From NCBI GenBank assembly GCA_965199595.1, contig OZ241182.1, forward strand, positions 930,001 through 994,000: DNA of 64,000 nucleotides. The letters run 5' to 3'. Shown in pieces: positions 25,610 through 34,272 of the stretch. The notes below the pieces were generated by a model. The model had not been told where the DNA came from. It searched no databases and saw only the letters and a list, made by a program, of their open reading frames with translations. How positions within the stretch are numbered: the first letter of the stretch is position 1; each line of letters opens with the position of its first letter. The DNA comes from JBBROS01 sp965199595 (GTDB lineage Bacteria > Pseudomonadota > Alphaproteobacteria > Acetobacterales > Acetobacteraceae). A program made the translations under genes and the position numbers.

Positions 25610-26078
25610 CCCCGCAGCGCGGCACGCCCAGCAGCGGTTCCGGGTCGATCGCCTCGGCGCCGCGCAGCACGGCGAAGAACACGTGGGTGCCGTAGGTGAC
25701 GCCGGTGCGGGCGACGTGGCCGAGGGGGTCGCCGGCCTTCACCTGCTTCTTTCCTTCCGCGATGGCGGGCACCAGGTTGCCGAGGTGCGCATACAGCGTC
25801 GTGGTTCCGTCAGCGTGCACCAGGTGCACCGTCACGCCGCCCAGGCCCTGGCGCTTGATGACCGCCACCGTGCCGTCGGCGGCGGCATGCACCAGGGCAC
25901 CGGCGGGGGCGGGGAGGTCGACGCCGTTGTGGAAGGCGGCGGGCGCGTGGGGGCCGACGGCGTGGCGCATGCCGAAGGGCGAGGAGATGCAGGCCGGGGT
26001 GACGGGGGGCCGCAGCGCCGCCAGCGCATGGCCGGGCGGGAGGAGGGTCGAGGCCAGCAGAAGCAGGGTGGCGCGCAT
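25536..26078 (-). CDS. M23/LytM-family protein with a degenerate metal site
   Basis: A 180-residue exported protein: signal peptide about residues 1-20, then a LytM domain. SSPFGMRH and FHNGVDLPAP hold the first His and Asp ligands; LYAHLGNLV holds a further histidine; but the usual C-terminal HxH motif reads GTHVFFAV, so the second histidine (a zinc ligand in LytM) is replaced by phenylalanine. It may be a non-catalytic LytM factor of the EnvC/NlpD kind that activates amidases. A proline-rich tail of about 25 residues overlaps the convergent dedA. ATG 26078 gives the signal peptide. Confidence 0.82.
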   Translation of the reverse strand: MRATLLLLASTLLPPGHALAALRPPVTPACISSPFGMRHAVGPHAPAAFHNGVDLPAPAGALVHAAADGTVAVIKRQGLGGVTVHLVHADGTTTLYAHLGNLVPAIAEGKKQVKAGDPLGHVARTGVTYGTHVFFAVLRGAEAIDPEPLLGVPRCGATGASPPGPPPAPPRAPPSPPPPA

Positions 26079-26139
26079 GGCGCGATCCTGCCGGCACGTG
26101 CTGCTTGCCGCAATGCGGCAGCGTCCATAGTGTCGGGGC

Positions 26140-27057
26140 ATGGGTCGTTTTCTGCTGCGCCGGGCCATCCTGGCTGTGCTGGTCTGCATGACGGTGCTGG
26201 TCATCAGCTTCGCGCTCACCCGCGTGGCCGGCGACCCGGCGCTGGCCGTGGCCGGGCCGCAGGCGAGTGCGGCGGATCTCGCGGCCATCCGCACCGCCTA
26301 TGGGCTGGACCGCCCGCTGCCGGTGCAGTTCCGCGACTGGGTTGTGGCCGCGGCGCATGGCGATCTCGGGCGGTCCTACCTGTTCCGCGAGCCGGTGGTG
26401 AACCTGGTGGCGGCGCGGCTGCCGGTGACGCTGACGCTGGGGCTGGTCGGGCTGTGCATCGCGCTGCTGTTGGCGGTGCCGCTGGGGGTGGTGGCGGCGC
26501 TGAACGAGGGGCGGCCGCTGGACCGGATCGTCACCGGGTTCGCGCTGCTGGGGCAGGCGCTGCCGAGCTTCTGGCTGGCGCTGATCCTGATCATCCTGTT
26601 CGGGCTGCGCTGGCAGCTGCTGCCGATCGCGGGGATCGAGGACTGGACGGGGTATGTGCTGCCGGGCCTGGTGCTGTCGTTTTCCGCGATCCCGGCGCTG
26701 ATGCGGCTCACGCGGTCCGGCATGATCGAGGCGATGGCGTCCGACTATATTCGCACCGCGCGGGCCGGCGGGCTGTCGCGGCTGAGCATCGTGTGCAAGC
26801 ACGCGGCGCGGAATGCGGCGATGCCGGTGGTGGCGATCGCGGCGGTGCAGCTGGGGTTCATGCTGGGCGGGTCCATCGTGATCGAGGCGGTGTTCAACCT
26901 GCCCGGCGTGGGCTTCCTGGCGTGGGAGAGCATCAGCAAGAACGACTTTCCGGTGGTGCAGGCGGTCGTGCTGATCCTGGCGCTGATCTATATCGCGCTG
27001 ACGCTGGGGGCGGACCTGCTGAACGCCGTGCTCGATCCGCGGCTGCGCCACACTTGA
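26140..27057 (+). CDS. Peptide/nickel-type ABC transporter permease (DppB/OppB-like)
   Basis: Inner-membrane permease of 305 residues with six helices. N-terminal MGRFLLRRAILAVLVCM, then ADLAAIRTAYGLDRPLPVQF typical of DppB/OppB, and the EAA-type loop IRTARAGGLSRLSIVCKHAA near residues 205-224 that contacts the ATPase. First gene of a four-gene operon. The stop overlaps the next start (TTGA). Confidence 0.92.
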   Translation: MGRFLLRRAILAVLVCMTVLVISFALTRVAGDPALAVAGPQASAADLAAIRTAYGLDRPLPVQFRDWVVAAAHGDLGRSYLFREPVVNLVAARLPVTLTLGLVGLCIALLLAVPLGVVAALNEGRPLDRIVTGFALLGQALPSFWLALILIILFGLRWQLLPIAGIEDWTGYVLPGLVLSFSAIPALMRLTRSGMIEAMASDYIRTARAGGLSRLSIVCKHAARNAAMPVVAIAAVQLGFMLGGSIVIEAVFNLPGVGFLAWESISKNDFPVVQAVVLILALIYIALTLGADLLNAVLDPRLRHT

Positions 27058-27878
27058 CCCGGCATGTCGCCACCGCCCTCGGCCTGTTCATCGTCGGCTT
27101 CGCGCTGCTGGTGGCGCTGGCCGGGCCCAGCCTCGTGCCGCACGACCCGTTCGCGCAGGACCTGATGAACCGGCTGAAGCCGCCGGTCTGGCTGGGCGGC
27201 ACCAGCGAGCATCTGTTCGGCACCGACCAGCTGGGGCGGGACTACCTGGCGCGGCTGGTGTATGGCGCGCGCATCTCGCTGCTGATCGGGGCGTGCGCGG
27301 CGCTGACCAGCGGGGTGATCGGCATCGCCGTGGGCGTGCTGGGCGGGTTCTTCGGCGGGTGGGTGGACGATGTGGTGATGTTCGTCATCACCTGCCGGCT
27401 GAGCATCCCGCTGATCCTGGTGGCGCTGGCCATCGTCTCCGCGGTGGGGAGTTCGCTGACCATCGTGGTGCTGACGCTGGGGCTGCTGCTGTGGGACCGG
27501 TTCGCGGTGGTGGCGCGGACCACGACGCTGCAGGTGCGCAACCTCGATTACGTGGCGGCGGCGCAGGCGGCGGGGGCCTCCACCTGGCACATCCTGGCGC
27601 GCGAGGTGCTGCCGAACATCGCGCATCACCTGGTGGTGGTGGCGACGCTGGAGGTGGCGCTGGCGATCCTGCTGGAGAGCGTGCTGTCGTTCCTGGGGCT
27701 GGGCGTGCCGGCGCCGCTGCCCAGCTGGGGGCTGATGATCGCGGAGGGCAAGGACTACATGTTCTTCGAGCCCTGGGTGATCATGGTGCCGGGGGTGGCG
27801 CTGTTCGTGCTGGTGCTGGGGATCAACCTGGTGGGCGACGGGCTGCGGGACCTGTTCGGGACGCGGGCGCGTGGCTGA
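27054..27878 (+). CDS. Peptide/nickel-type ABC transporter permease (DppC/OppC-like)
   Basis: A 274-residue permease. Family signature HLFGTDQLGRDYLARLVYGA near residues 50-69, then the EAA-type loop YVAAAQAAGASTWHILAREV near 165-184 and ESVLSFLGLGVPAPLPSWG near 206-224. The start is TTG at 27054, overlapping the DppB-like stop; no ATG or GTG lies in frame before the first helix. The frame stays open far upstream inside dppB sequence, which is out of frame there. Confidence 0.9.
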   Translation: MTRHVATALGLFIVGFALLVALAGPSLVPHDPFAQDLMNRLKPPVWLGGTSEHLFGTDQLGRDYLARLVYGARISLLIGACAALTSGVIGIAVGVLGGFFGGWVDDVVMFVITCRLSIPLILVALAIVSAVGSSLTIVVLTLGLLLWDRFAVVARTTTLQVRNLDYVAAAQAAGASTWHILAREVLPNIAHHLVVVATLEVALAILLESVLSFLGLGVPAPLPSWGLMIAEGKDYMFFEPWVIMVPGVALFVLVLGINLVGDGLRDLFGTRARG

Positions 27879-27917
27879 GCCCCGGCGCGAGGCTGAGCCG
27901 GGCGCGAGGCTGGGGCC

Positions 27918-28862
27918 GTGCTGGAGGTGGAGGGCCTGCGGGTGCGGTTCGGCGCCACGGAGGCGGTGCGGGGCGCCGGGCTGGTGGTGCGGCGGGGCGA
28001 GACGCACTGCCTGGTGGGCGAGAGCGGCTGCGGCAAGTCCGTGACGGCGCTGGCGGTCATGGGGCTGCTGGCGAAGGGGGCGGTGCGGACGGGGGGTTCG
28101 ATCCGGTTCCAGGGGCAGGAGATCGGCGGCTTGCCGGACCGGGCGCTGGGCAGGCTGCGCGGCGACCGGATCGGGATGATCTTCCAGGAGCCGATGACCA
28201 GCCTGAACCCGGCCTACACCATCGGGTCGCAGATGACCGAGGTGTATCGCCGGCACCGGGGCGGCGGCCGGGCCGCGGCGACGGAGCGGGCGGCGGCGCT
28301 GCTGGGCCGGGTGGGCCTGGCCAATCCGGGGCTGCGGCTGGGGCAGTTCCCGCATCAGCTGAGCGGCGGGCTGCGGCAGCGGGTGATGATCGCCATGGCA
28401 CTGCTGTGCGGACCGGAGCTGCTGATCGCCGACGAGCCGACCACGGCGCTGGACGTGACGGTGCAGGCCGGCATCCTGCGGCTGCTGGCCGGGTTGCAGG
28501 CGGAGATGGGGCTGGCGCTGCTGCTGATCACGCATGACCTGGGCGTGGTGGCGCGCGTGGCGCAGCGGGTGAGCGTGATGTACGCGGGCCAGGTGATCGA
28601 GAGCGCGCCGGCCGCCGAGCTGTTCGCACGGCCGACGCATCCGTACACGCGGGGGCTGCTGGCGAGCGTGCCGGTGCCGGGCAAGGTGCGGTGGGACCAG
28701 CCGCTGGGCAGCATCGCGGGGACGGTGCCGCGCATCCAGGCCGGGTTCGTGGGGTGCGGGTTCCGGGACCGGTGCGCGCTGGCGTTGCCGGTCTGCGCGA
28801 CCGAGGTGCCGGTGCGGATGGTGTCGCCGGAGCACTCCTGCCTGTGTCACCTGCAGCCATGA
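27918..28862 (+). CDS. Peptide/nickel-type ABC transporter ATPase (DppD/OppD-like)
   Basis: A 314-residue ATPase. Walker A GESGCGKSVT near residues 35-44, a Q-loop FQEPMTSLNP, signature LSGGLRQR and Walker B LLIADEPTTALD. The C-terminal oligopeptide-type extension has the cysteine segment VGCGFRDRCALALPVC. GTG start 27918 follows a 39-base gap rich in GCGAGGCTG repeats. The end overlaps the DppF-like gene (ATGA). Confidence 0.92.
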   Translation: MLEVEGLRVRFGATEAVRGAGLVVRRGETHCLVGESGCGKSVTALAVMGLLAKGAVRTGGSIRFQGQEIGGLPDRALGRLRGDRIGMIFQEPMTSLNPAYTIGSQMTEVYRRHRGGGRAAATERAAALLGRVGLANPGLRLGQFPHQLSGGLRQRVMIAMALLCGPELLIADEPTTALDVTVQAGILRLLAGLQAEMGLALLLITHDLGVVARVAQRVSVMYAGQVIESAPAAELFARPTHPYTRGLLASVPVPGKVRWDQPLGSIAGTVPRIQAGFVGCGFRDRCALALPVCATEVPVRMVSPEHSCLCHLQP

Positions 28863-29773
28863 CGCCTGCCATCGAGATCCGTGCGGTGACGCGGCGGTTC
28901 GGCGATGTTCGCGCGGTGGACGGCGTGGACCTGGTGGTGCCCGGCGGGGGTGTCATGGGCATCGTGGGGGAGAGCGGGTGCGGCAAGAGCACGCTGGCGC
29001 GCATCATCCTGGGGCTGACGCCGCCCAGCGGCGGGGCGGTGCTGGTGGAGGGGCAGCAGTTGGCCTCGATGGACCGGCGGGCGCGGGCGCGGCTGATCCA
29101 GCCGGTGTTCCAGGACCCGTATTCCAGCCTGAACCCGCGCCAGCGCATCCGCGACATCGTGGCCTTGCCGCTGCGGGCCCAGGGGTTGCGGGGCGTGGAG
29201 CGCCGCGTTGGCGAGATGCTGGCGCGGGTGGGACTGCCCGGCGTGATGGCAGACCGGTTCCCCGGTGAGCTGAGCGGCGGGCAGCGGCAGCGTGTGGCGA
29301 TCGCGCGGGCGCTGGTGCTGCGCCCGCGCATCGTGGTGTGCGACGAGCCGACCAGCGCCCTGGATGTGAGCGTGCAGGCGCAGATCCTGAACCTGCTGGT
29401 GGAGCTGCGGGCCGAGCTGGGGCTGACGCTCGTGTTCATCAGCCACAACCTGGCCGTGGTGGAGCATATCGCGACCGAGGTGGCGGTGATGTATCTGGGC
29501 CGGATCGTGGAGCAGGCGGCGGTGGATGCGCTGTTCCATGCCCCGAGGCACCCCTATACCCGCGCCCTGCTGGCCAGCGTGCTGACGCCCGAGCCGGGCC
29601 TGGGCCTGCCGGAGAGCGGATTGGGCGATGCGGTGCCGGACCCGGCCAACATCCCGCCCGGGTGCCGGCTGCATCCGCGCTGCCCGGTGGCGGAGGGGCG
29701 GTGCGCGACCGAGCGGCCGGACGGGCTGCGGGCCGGGGGGCGGCTGGTGGAGTGCCTTTTGGTGGCCGACTGA
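28859..29773 (+). CDS. Peptide/nickel-type ABC transporter ATPase (DppF/OppF-like)
   Basis: A 304-residue ATPase, partner of the preceding one. Walker A GESGCGKSTL near residues 38-47, Q-loop FQDPYSSLNPRQRI, signature LSGGQRQRVAIARAL, Walker B IVVCDEPTSALD and the C-terminal GCRLHPRCPVAEGRC segment typical of OppF/DppF. ATG 28859 overlaps the upstream stop. No periplasmic binding protein gene follows or precedes the operon, so it must be elsewhere. Confidence 0.92.
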   Translation: MTPAIEIRAVTRRFGDVRAVDGVDLVVPGGGVMGIVGESGCGKSTLARIILGLTPPSGGAVLVEGQQLASMDRRARARLIQPVFQDPYSSLNPRQRIRDIVALPLRAQGLRGVERRVGEMLARVGLPGVMADRFPGELSGGQRQRVAIARALVLRPRIVVCDEPTSALDVSVQAQILNLLVELRAELGLTLVFISHNLAVVEHIATEVAVMYLGRIVEQAAVDALFHAPRHPYTRALLASVLTPEPGLGLPESGLGDAVPDPANIPPGCRLHPRCPVAEGRCATERPDGLRAGGRLVECLLVAD

Positions 29774-29863
29774 CGTTAATGCCATGGACAAGCCACAAGT
29801 CTGACGGCAATGGAGCCTTGTGCACTGCAGCAAGTATCTGACGAGCGGATGATCGGGGGGAAC

Positions 29864-31369
29864 GTGAACAGACGGCAACTGATGGGCTCCGCGGCAGCCG
29901 TTGCGGCGTTGTCGGTCGCGCCTGGCGCGGTCCTGGCCGCCGAGGACACGCCCTATGACGCGCAGACGGTGCGGACCATGGCGCGCACCCTGGCCGCGGC
30001 GGCCTACAAGGCGCCCTCCACCAGGCTGCCGGACTATGCCGCGAACCTGGGGTATGACGCCTATCGCAAGATCCGCTTCGACCCGGCGCAGGCGCTGTGG
30101 CGCGGCACCGGCCTGCCGTTCCAGGCGCAGTTCTTCCATCTCGGCTGGCTGTTCAAGGAGCGGGTCGAGATGTTCGAGGTGCAGGACGGCCGGGCCAGGC
30201 CGATCGTGTACCGGCCCGAGATGTTCGACTTCGGCCCCAACCCGCGGCCGCCGGCCGGGACGGATATCGGGTTCGCCGGGATGCGGCTGCATGCGCCGAT
30301 CAACCGCCCGGACTACTTCGACGAGGTGGCGGTGTTCCTGGGGGCCAGCTATTTCCGCGCCGTGGGCCGGAACCTGGGCTACGGGCTCTCCTCGCGCGGG
30401 TTGTCGCTCAACACCGCGGACCCGGGGGGCGAGGAGTTCCCGGCGTTCCGGTCCATCTGGCTGGAGCGGCCGACGCCGGGCACCAGCAGCATCGTGATCG
30501 CGGCGCTGATCGACAGCCCGAGTGCCGCCGCCGCCATGCGCATCACGCTGCGGCCCGGCGATGACACGGTGATGGACGTGGAGCTGTCGCTGTTTCCGCG
30601 CGTGGACCTGCCGCAGGCGGGGATCGCCACCGGGACCAGCATGTTCCTGTTCGACAACAACTCGCGCGCCGGGATGGATGACTGGCGCCGGGCCGTGCAT
30701 GACAGCGACGGGCTGATGATGATGACGGGGCGGGGCGAGGAGCTGTGGCGGCCCCTGTCCAACCCGCGGACGCTGCAGATCAGCAGCTTCCAGGACAGCA
30801 GCCCGCGCGGCTTCGGGCTGATGCAGCGCAAGCGGCAGCTATCGGACTTCGAGGACCTGGAGGCGCGGTATGAGCGGCGCCCCAGCCTGTGGGTGGAGCC
30901 GATCGGCAACTGGGGCGATGGCGTGGTGCAGCTGGTGGAGATCCCGACGCGGCAGGAGATCCATGACAACATCGTCGCCTTCTGGCGGCCGAAGGACGTG
31001 CTGCGCGCCAAGTCCGAGAACAACTTCACCTATCGGCTGCACTGGTGCGCCGAGGCGCCGGTGCGCTCGACGCTCGCGCGGTTCCGCAGCACCAGCAGCG
31101 GGGCGGCGGAGAAGGGGCGGGTGTTCGTGCTGGATGCGGCGGGGCCCAGGCTGAAGGACCTGCCGGCCGATGCGCCGGTGCAGGTGCGGGCCACCACGGA
31201 CCGGGGCGTGATCCAGAACGCGGTGGCGACGCCGAACCCGGAGCAGGGCGGCTGGCGTCTCAGCTTCGAGCTGCTGCCCGGCGATGCGACGCAGGCCGAG
31301 CTGCGCGCCACGCTGATGCAGGGCGATACGCCGCTGAGCGAGACGTGGGTCTATCGTTGGACGACCTGA
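29864..31369 (+). CDS. Periplasmic glucan biosynthesis protein OpgG/OpgD family (MdoG)
   Basis: A 501-residue periplasmic protein needed for osmoregulated periplasmic glucans. The N-terminus has a twin-arginine (Tat) type signal: NRRQLMGSAAAVAALS with cleavage likely after VLA. The beta-sandwich domains carry family stretches FRPEMFDFG-like YRPEMFDFGP, GFAGMRLHAPIN and SSFQDSSPRGFGLMQR. E. coli OpgD uses Tat while OpgG uses Sec, so the signal favours an OpgD-like member, yet adjacency to opgH is typical of opgG. The start is GTG 29864, preceded by a GGGGGG site. The stop overlaps opgH. Confidence 0.88.
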   Translation: MNRRQLMGSAAAVAALSVAPGAVLAAEDTPYDAQTVRTMARTLAAAAYKAPSTRLPDYAANLGYDAYRKIRFDPAQALWRGTGLPFQAQFFHLGWLFKERVEMFEVQDGRARPIVYRPEMFDFGPNPRPPAGTDIGFAGMRLHAPINRPDYFDEVAVFLGASYFRAVGRNLGYGLSSRGLSLNTADPGGEEFPAFRSIWLERPTPGTSSIVIAALIDSPSAAAAMRITLRPGDDTVMDVELSLFPRVDLPQAGIATGTSMFLFDNNSRAGMDDWRRAVHDSDGLMMMTGRGEELWRPLSNPRTLQISSFQDSSPRGFGLMQRKRQLSDFEDLEARYERRPSLWVEPIGNWGDGVVQLVEIPTRQEIHDNIVAFWRPKDVLRAKSENNFTYRLHWCAEAPVRSTLARFRSTSSGAAEKGRVFVLDAAGPRLKDLPADAPVQVRATTDRGVIQNAVATPNPEQGGWRLSFELLPGDATQAELRATLMQGDTPLSETWVYRWTT

Positions 31370-33468
31370 CGCTGGACGAGCCGACGCTGGATGGCCTGAC
31401 GGGTTTCCTGCCGCCCGAGGCGCCGCTGGCGATGCCGACGCAGGCGCTGCAGGTGGCGCCGGGCCAGGCGCCACGGCCGGCCTCCTCGCCGCGCCACATG
31501 GGGCTGCGGCGGCTGCTGGTGCTGGGTGGTGCCGTGGTGCTGACCGGGCTGGCGGCGCGGGAGATGGACAAGGTCCTGGGTGTGAACGGGCTGACGCCGC
31601 TGGCCATCGCCATCCTCGTCGTGTTCGTGGTGCTGTTCGCCTGGATCGCCATGTCGCTGATCAGCAGCCTGTGCGGCTTCGTCTCGCTGCTGTTCGGCGG
31701 CGGGGCGCGGCTGGAGGGGCCGGATGTGGCGGAGCCGCCGCGGGTGGCCTTGCTGATGCCGGCCTACAACGAGTCGCCGGGGCGGATCATGGCGGCGCTG
31801 GCCGTGCTGCATGCGGACCTGGTGCGGCTGGGGGCAGGCGGACGGTTCGACTTCTTCATCCTGAGCGACACCACGGACCCTGACGCCTGGATCGCGGAGG
31901 AGGCCGCGTTCCTGCGGCTGCGCGCGCATACCGGGGCGGCGAACATCTATTACCGGCGCCGGGCCAGGAACACGGAGCGCAAGGCGGGGAACATCGGCGA
32001 CTGGGTGCGGCGCTGGGGCGCGGCGTATCCGCTGTTCCTGATCCTGGATGCGGACAGCGTGATGACCGGGGATTGCGTGCTGCGGCTGGCGGGGGCGCTG
32101 GCGCGGACGCCGGATGCGGGGCTGATCCAGTCCCTGCCGGTGATCGTGGGGGCGGAGACGCTGTTCGCGCGGGTGCAGCAGTTCGCGGGCCGGGTGTATG
32201 GGCCGATGATCGCGCATGGGATTGCCTGGTGGCACGGCGCGGACGGCAATTACTGGGGCCATAACGCGATGATCCGCACGCGGGCCTTCGCCGAGGCGGC
32301 GGGGCTGCCGACCCTGCCGGGGCGCAAGCCGTTCGGCGGGCATGTGCTGAGCCATGACTTCGTGGAGGCCGCGCTGATGCGCCGGGCCGGGTGGGCGGTG
32401 CACATGATGCCGGCGTTGCCGGGCAGCTATGAGGAATGTCCGCCCTCCCTGACGGAGCTGGCGGTGCGGGACCGGCGGTGGTGCCAGGGGAACCTGCAGC
32501 ATATCGCCATCCTGCCCACGCGCGGGCTGCACCCCATCAGCCGGCTGCATCTGCTGATGGGGATCGGCAGCTACGTGACGGCGCCGCTGTGGCTGCTGTT
32601 CCTGGTGATGGGGATCATGATCTCGATCCAGGCGCGGTTCGTGCCGCCGAACTACTTTCCGTCGGGGCCGACGCTGTTCCCGGTCTGGCCGGTGGTGGAC
32701 CCGGTGCGGTCCATGTGGGTGTTCATCGGCACCATGGGGGTGCTGCTGGGGCCGAAGGTGCTGGCGTGGTTCGCCATGATGCTGCGGGAGCGGCGGGGAT
32801 TTGGCGGCGCGATCCGCACGTTGGCCGGGGTGCTGGTGGAGAGCCTGGTGGCCGGGCTGCTGGCGCCGGTGACGATGCTGACGCAGACGGCGTCCGTGCT
32901 GACCATCCTGGGTGGGCGTGACGGGGGGTGGGCGCCGCAGCGGCGGGAAGGCGGGCGGGTGCCGTTCCGCGACACGCTGCGGCAGTACATGCCGCATACG
33001 CTGACCGGGCTGGGGCTGGCCTACCTGTCCTCGCTGATCTCGGTGCCGCTGCTGCTGTGGATGTCTCCGGTGGTGCTCGGGCTGGCGCTGGCGGCGCCCC
33101 TGGCCTGGATCACGGCGCGGCTGGGGGCTGGGCGGGCATTGCGCCGTCTGGGGCTGTTGCGGACGCCGGAGGAGGTGATGCCGCCGGATGCGCTGCTGGC
33201 GGTGCAGCGGCTGACGCCGTTGCTGACGCCCGCACCCATGGATGGGATCAGCCGGCTGTTCGCCGACCCGGCGCTGCTGGCCGCGCACCGCGCCATGCTG
33301 CCGCCGCCGCGCGGGGCCGGGGAGGCGTTCGACGCGGCGCTGCTGGTCGGGATGGCCAAGCTGGACGAGGCGCAGTCGGTCAGCGAGGCGGCGCTGAGCC
33401 GGGCGGAGCGGGCGGCGGTGCTGGGCAACGAGGCCGGGTTGCGGCGCCTTGCCGTTCTGATGGCCTGA
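31357..33468 (+). CDS. opgH: Glucan glucosyltransferase OpgH (MdoH)
   Basis: Inner-membrane GT2 glucosyltransferase that makes the beta-glucan backbone. About 703 residues: the short conserved FLPPEAPLAMPTQ motif at the N-terminus, helices near 55-105, then the catalytic domain with LLMPAYNESP, FILSDTTDPD, FLILDADSVM, HVLSHDFVEAALMRR and RDRRWCQGN (QxxRW-like), then further helices. The TTG at 31357 keeps the conserved N-terminal motif; a GTG at 31345 is possible, and the first ATG (31432) would cut the motif. It overlaps opgG by 13 bases. The stop codon abuts that of the convergent MBL gene. Confidence 0.92.
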   Translation: MDDLTLDEPTLDGLTGFLPPEAPLAMPTQALQVAPGQAPRPASSPRHMGLRRLLVLGGAVVLTGLAAREMDKVLGVNGLTPLAIAILVVFVVLFAWIAMSLISSLCGFVSLLFGGGARLEGPDVAEPPRVALLMPAYNESPGRIMAALAVLHADLVRLGAGGRFDFFILSDTTDPDAWIAEEAAFLRLRAHTGAANIYYRRRARNTERKAGNIGDWVRRWGAAYPLFLILDADSVMTGDCVLRLAGALARTPDAGLIQSLPVIVGAETLFARVQQFAGRVYGPMIAHGIAWWHGADGNYWGHNAMIRTRAFAEAAGLPTLPGRKPFGGHVLSHDFVEAALMRRAGWAVHMMPALPGSYEECPPSLTELAVRDRRWCQGNLQHIAILPTRGLHPISRLHLLMGIGSYVTAPLWLLFLVMGIMISIQARFVPPNYFPSGPTLFPVWPVVDPVRSMWVFIGTMGVLLGPKVLAWFAMMLRERRGFGGAIRTLAGVLVESLVAGLLAPVTMLTQTASVLTILGGRDGGWAPQRREGGRVPFRDTLRQYMPHTLTGLGLAYLSSLISVPLLLWMSPVVLGLALAAPLAWITARLGAGRALRRLGLLRTPEEVMPPDALLAVQRLTPLLTPAPMDGISRLFADPALLAAHRAMLPPPRGAGEAFDAALLVGMAKLDEAQSVSEAALSRAERAAVLGNEAGLRRLAVLMA

Positions 33469-34272
33469 CTAGCTGTATGGTCCCGGGGTGAGCCGGTAGC
33501 TGGCACCGTCCTGGACGACCCTGGCGAAGCCCGGGGTATGCAGGTGCATCCCGGCCACGGTGAAGCCCTCTGCCGCGGCCCGGGCGAGGATGGCGGCGCG
33601 GGTGGTGCGGGCCTGGGCCGGGTCGCTGTCGTAGATCAGGGCGGTTTCGGGATGCCGGGCTTGCTGGTCCGGAAGATGGATCACGTCGCCCCAGATCAGG
33701 AGCGTTTCGCCGCCATCCTCCAAGCGATAGCCGGTGTGGCCCGGCGTGTGCCCCGGCAGCGGCACGGGGGTGAGGCCGGCTGCGACCGGCGCAGTGCCGA
33801 GGAGCTGGATGCGGTCGCGATACGGCGCCACGGCGGCCTGTGCCGAGCGGAAGGAGGGCTGGCGGGCGGCGGGGGCGGCTGCCGCCTGGGCAGGGTTCAA
33901 CCAGTAGGCGGCCTCGGCGGCTGGGATGGCAAGCGGGGCCCGGAAGGCGGCGGTGCCGTCCGGCCGGGTCAGGCCGCCGGCATGGTCGCCGTGCAGATGG
34001 GTGAGCACCACGAGGCCGATCTCGTCCGGTGTGACGCCGGCGGCGGCAAGGCTTGGGAGGAGCTGGCCCAGGCTGGGCGCCATGGCCGCGCCGCCGGTAT
34101 CGACCAGGATGGTGCGGCCGGCGCCCTGGATCAGGAAGGCGTTGACGTCGATGCGTGTGGCGGGACCGCCGGGCGCCACGCCCAGCACCGTCTCGCTGGG
34201 CAGGTCGAGCGTGCCGTCGTGGAGCGAGGTGATGGTGAAGCGGCCGACCTTCAGCTGATGGGCGGTCATCAT
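33469..34272 (-). CDS. Metallo-beta-lactamase-fold hydrolase
   Basis: A 267-residue MBL-fold enzyme. The zinc motif THLHGDHAGG is near residues 105-114, with further ligands in LPGHTPGHTGY (His), IWGDVIHL (Asp) and AGMHLHTPGF (His). It resembles the lactonase/hydrolase group with an N-terminal VNAFLIQGAGRTILVDTGG. No signal peptide. Substrate unknown; AHL lactonase-like activity is one option. ATG 34272 overlaps the stop of the upstream ATPase gene (ATGA). Confidence 0.88.
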   Translation of the reverse strand: MMTAHQLKVGRFTITSLHDGTLDLPSETVLGVAPGGPATRIDVNAFLIQGAGRTILVDTGGAAMAPSLGQLLPSLAAAGVTPDEIGLVVLTHLHGDHAGGLTRPDGTAAFRAPLAIPAAEAAYWLNPAQAAAAPAARQPSFRSAQAAVAPYRDRIQLLGTAPVAAGLTPVPLPGHTPGHTGYRLEDGGETLLIWGDVIHLPDQQARHPETALIYDSDPAQARTTRAAILARAAAEGFTVAGMHLHTPGFARVVQDGASYRLTPGPYS

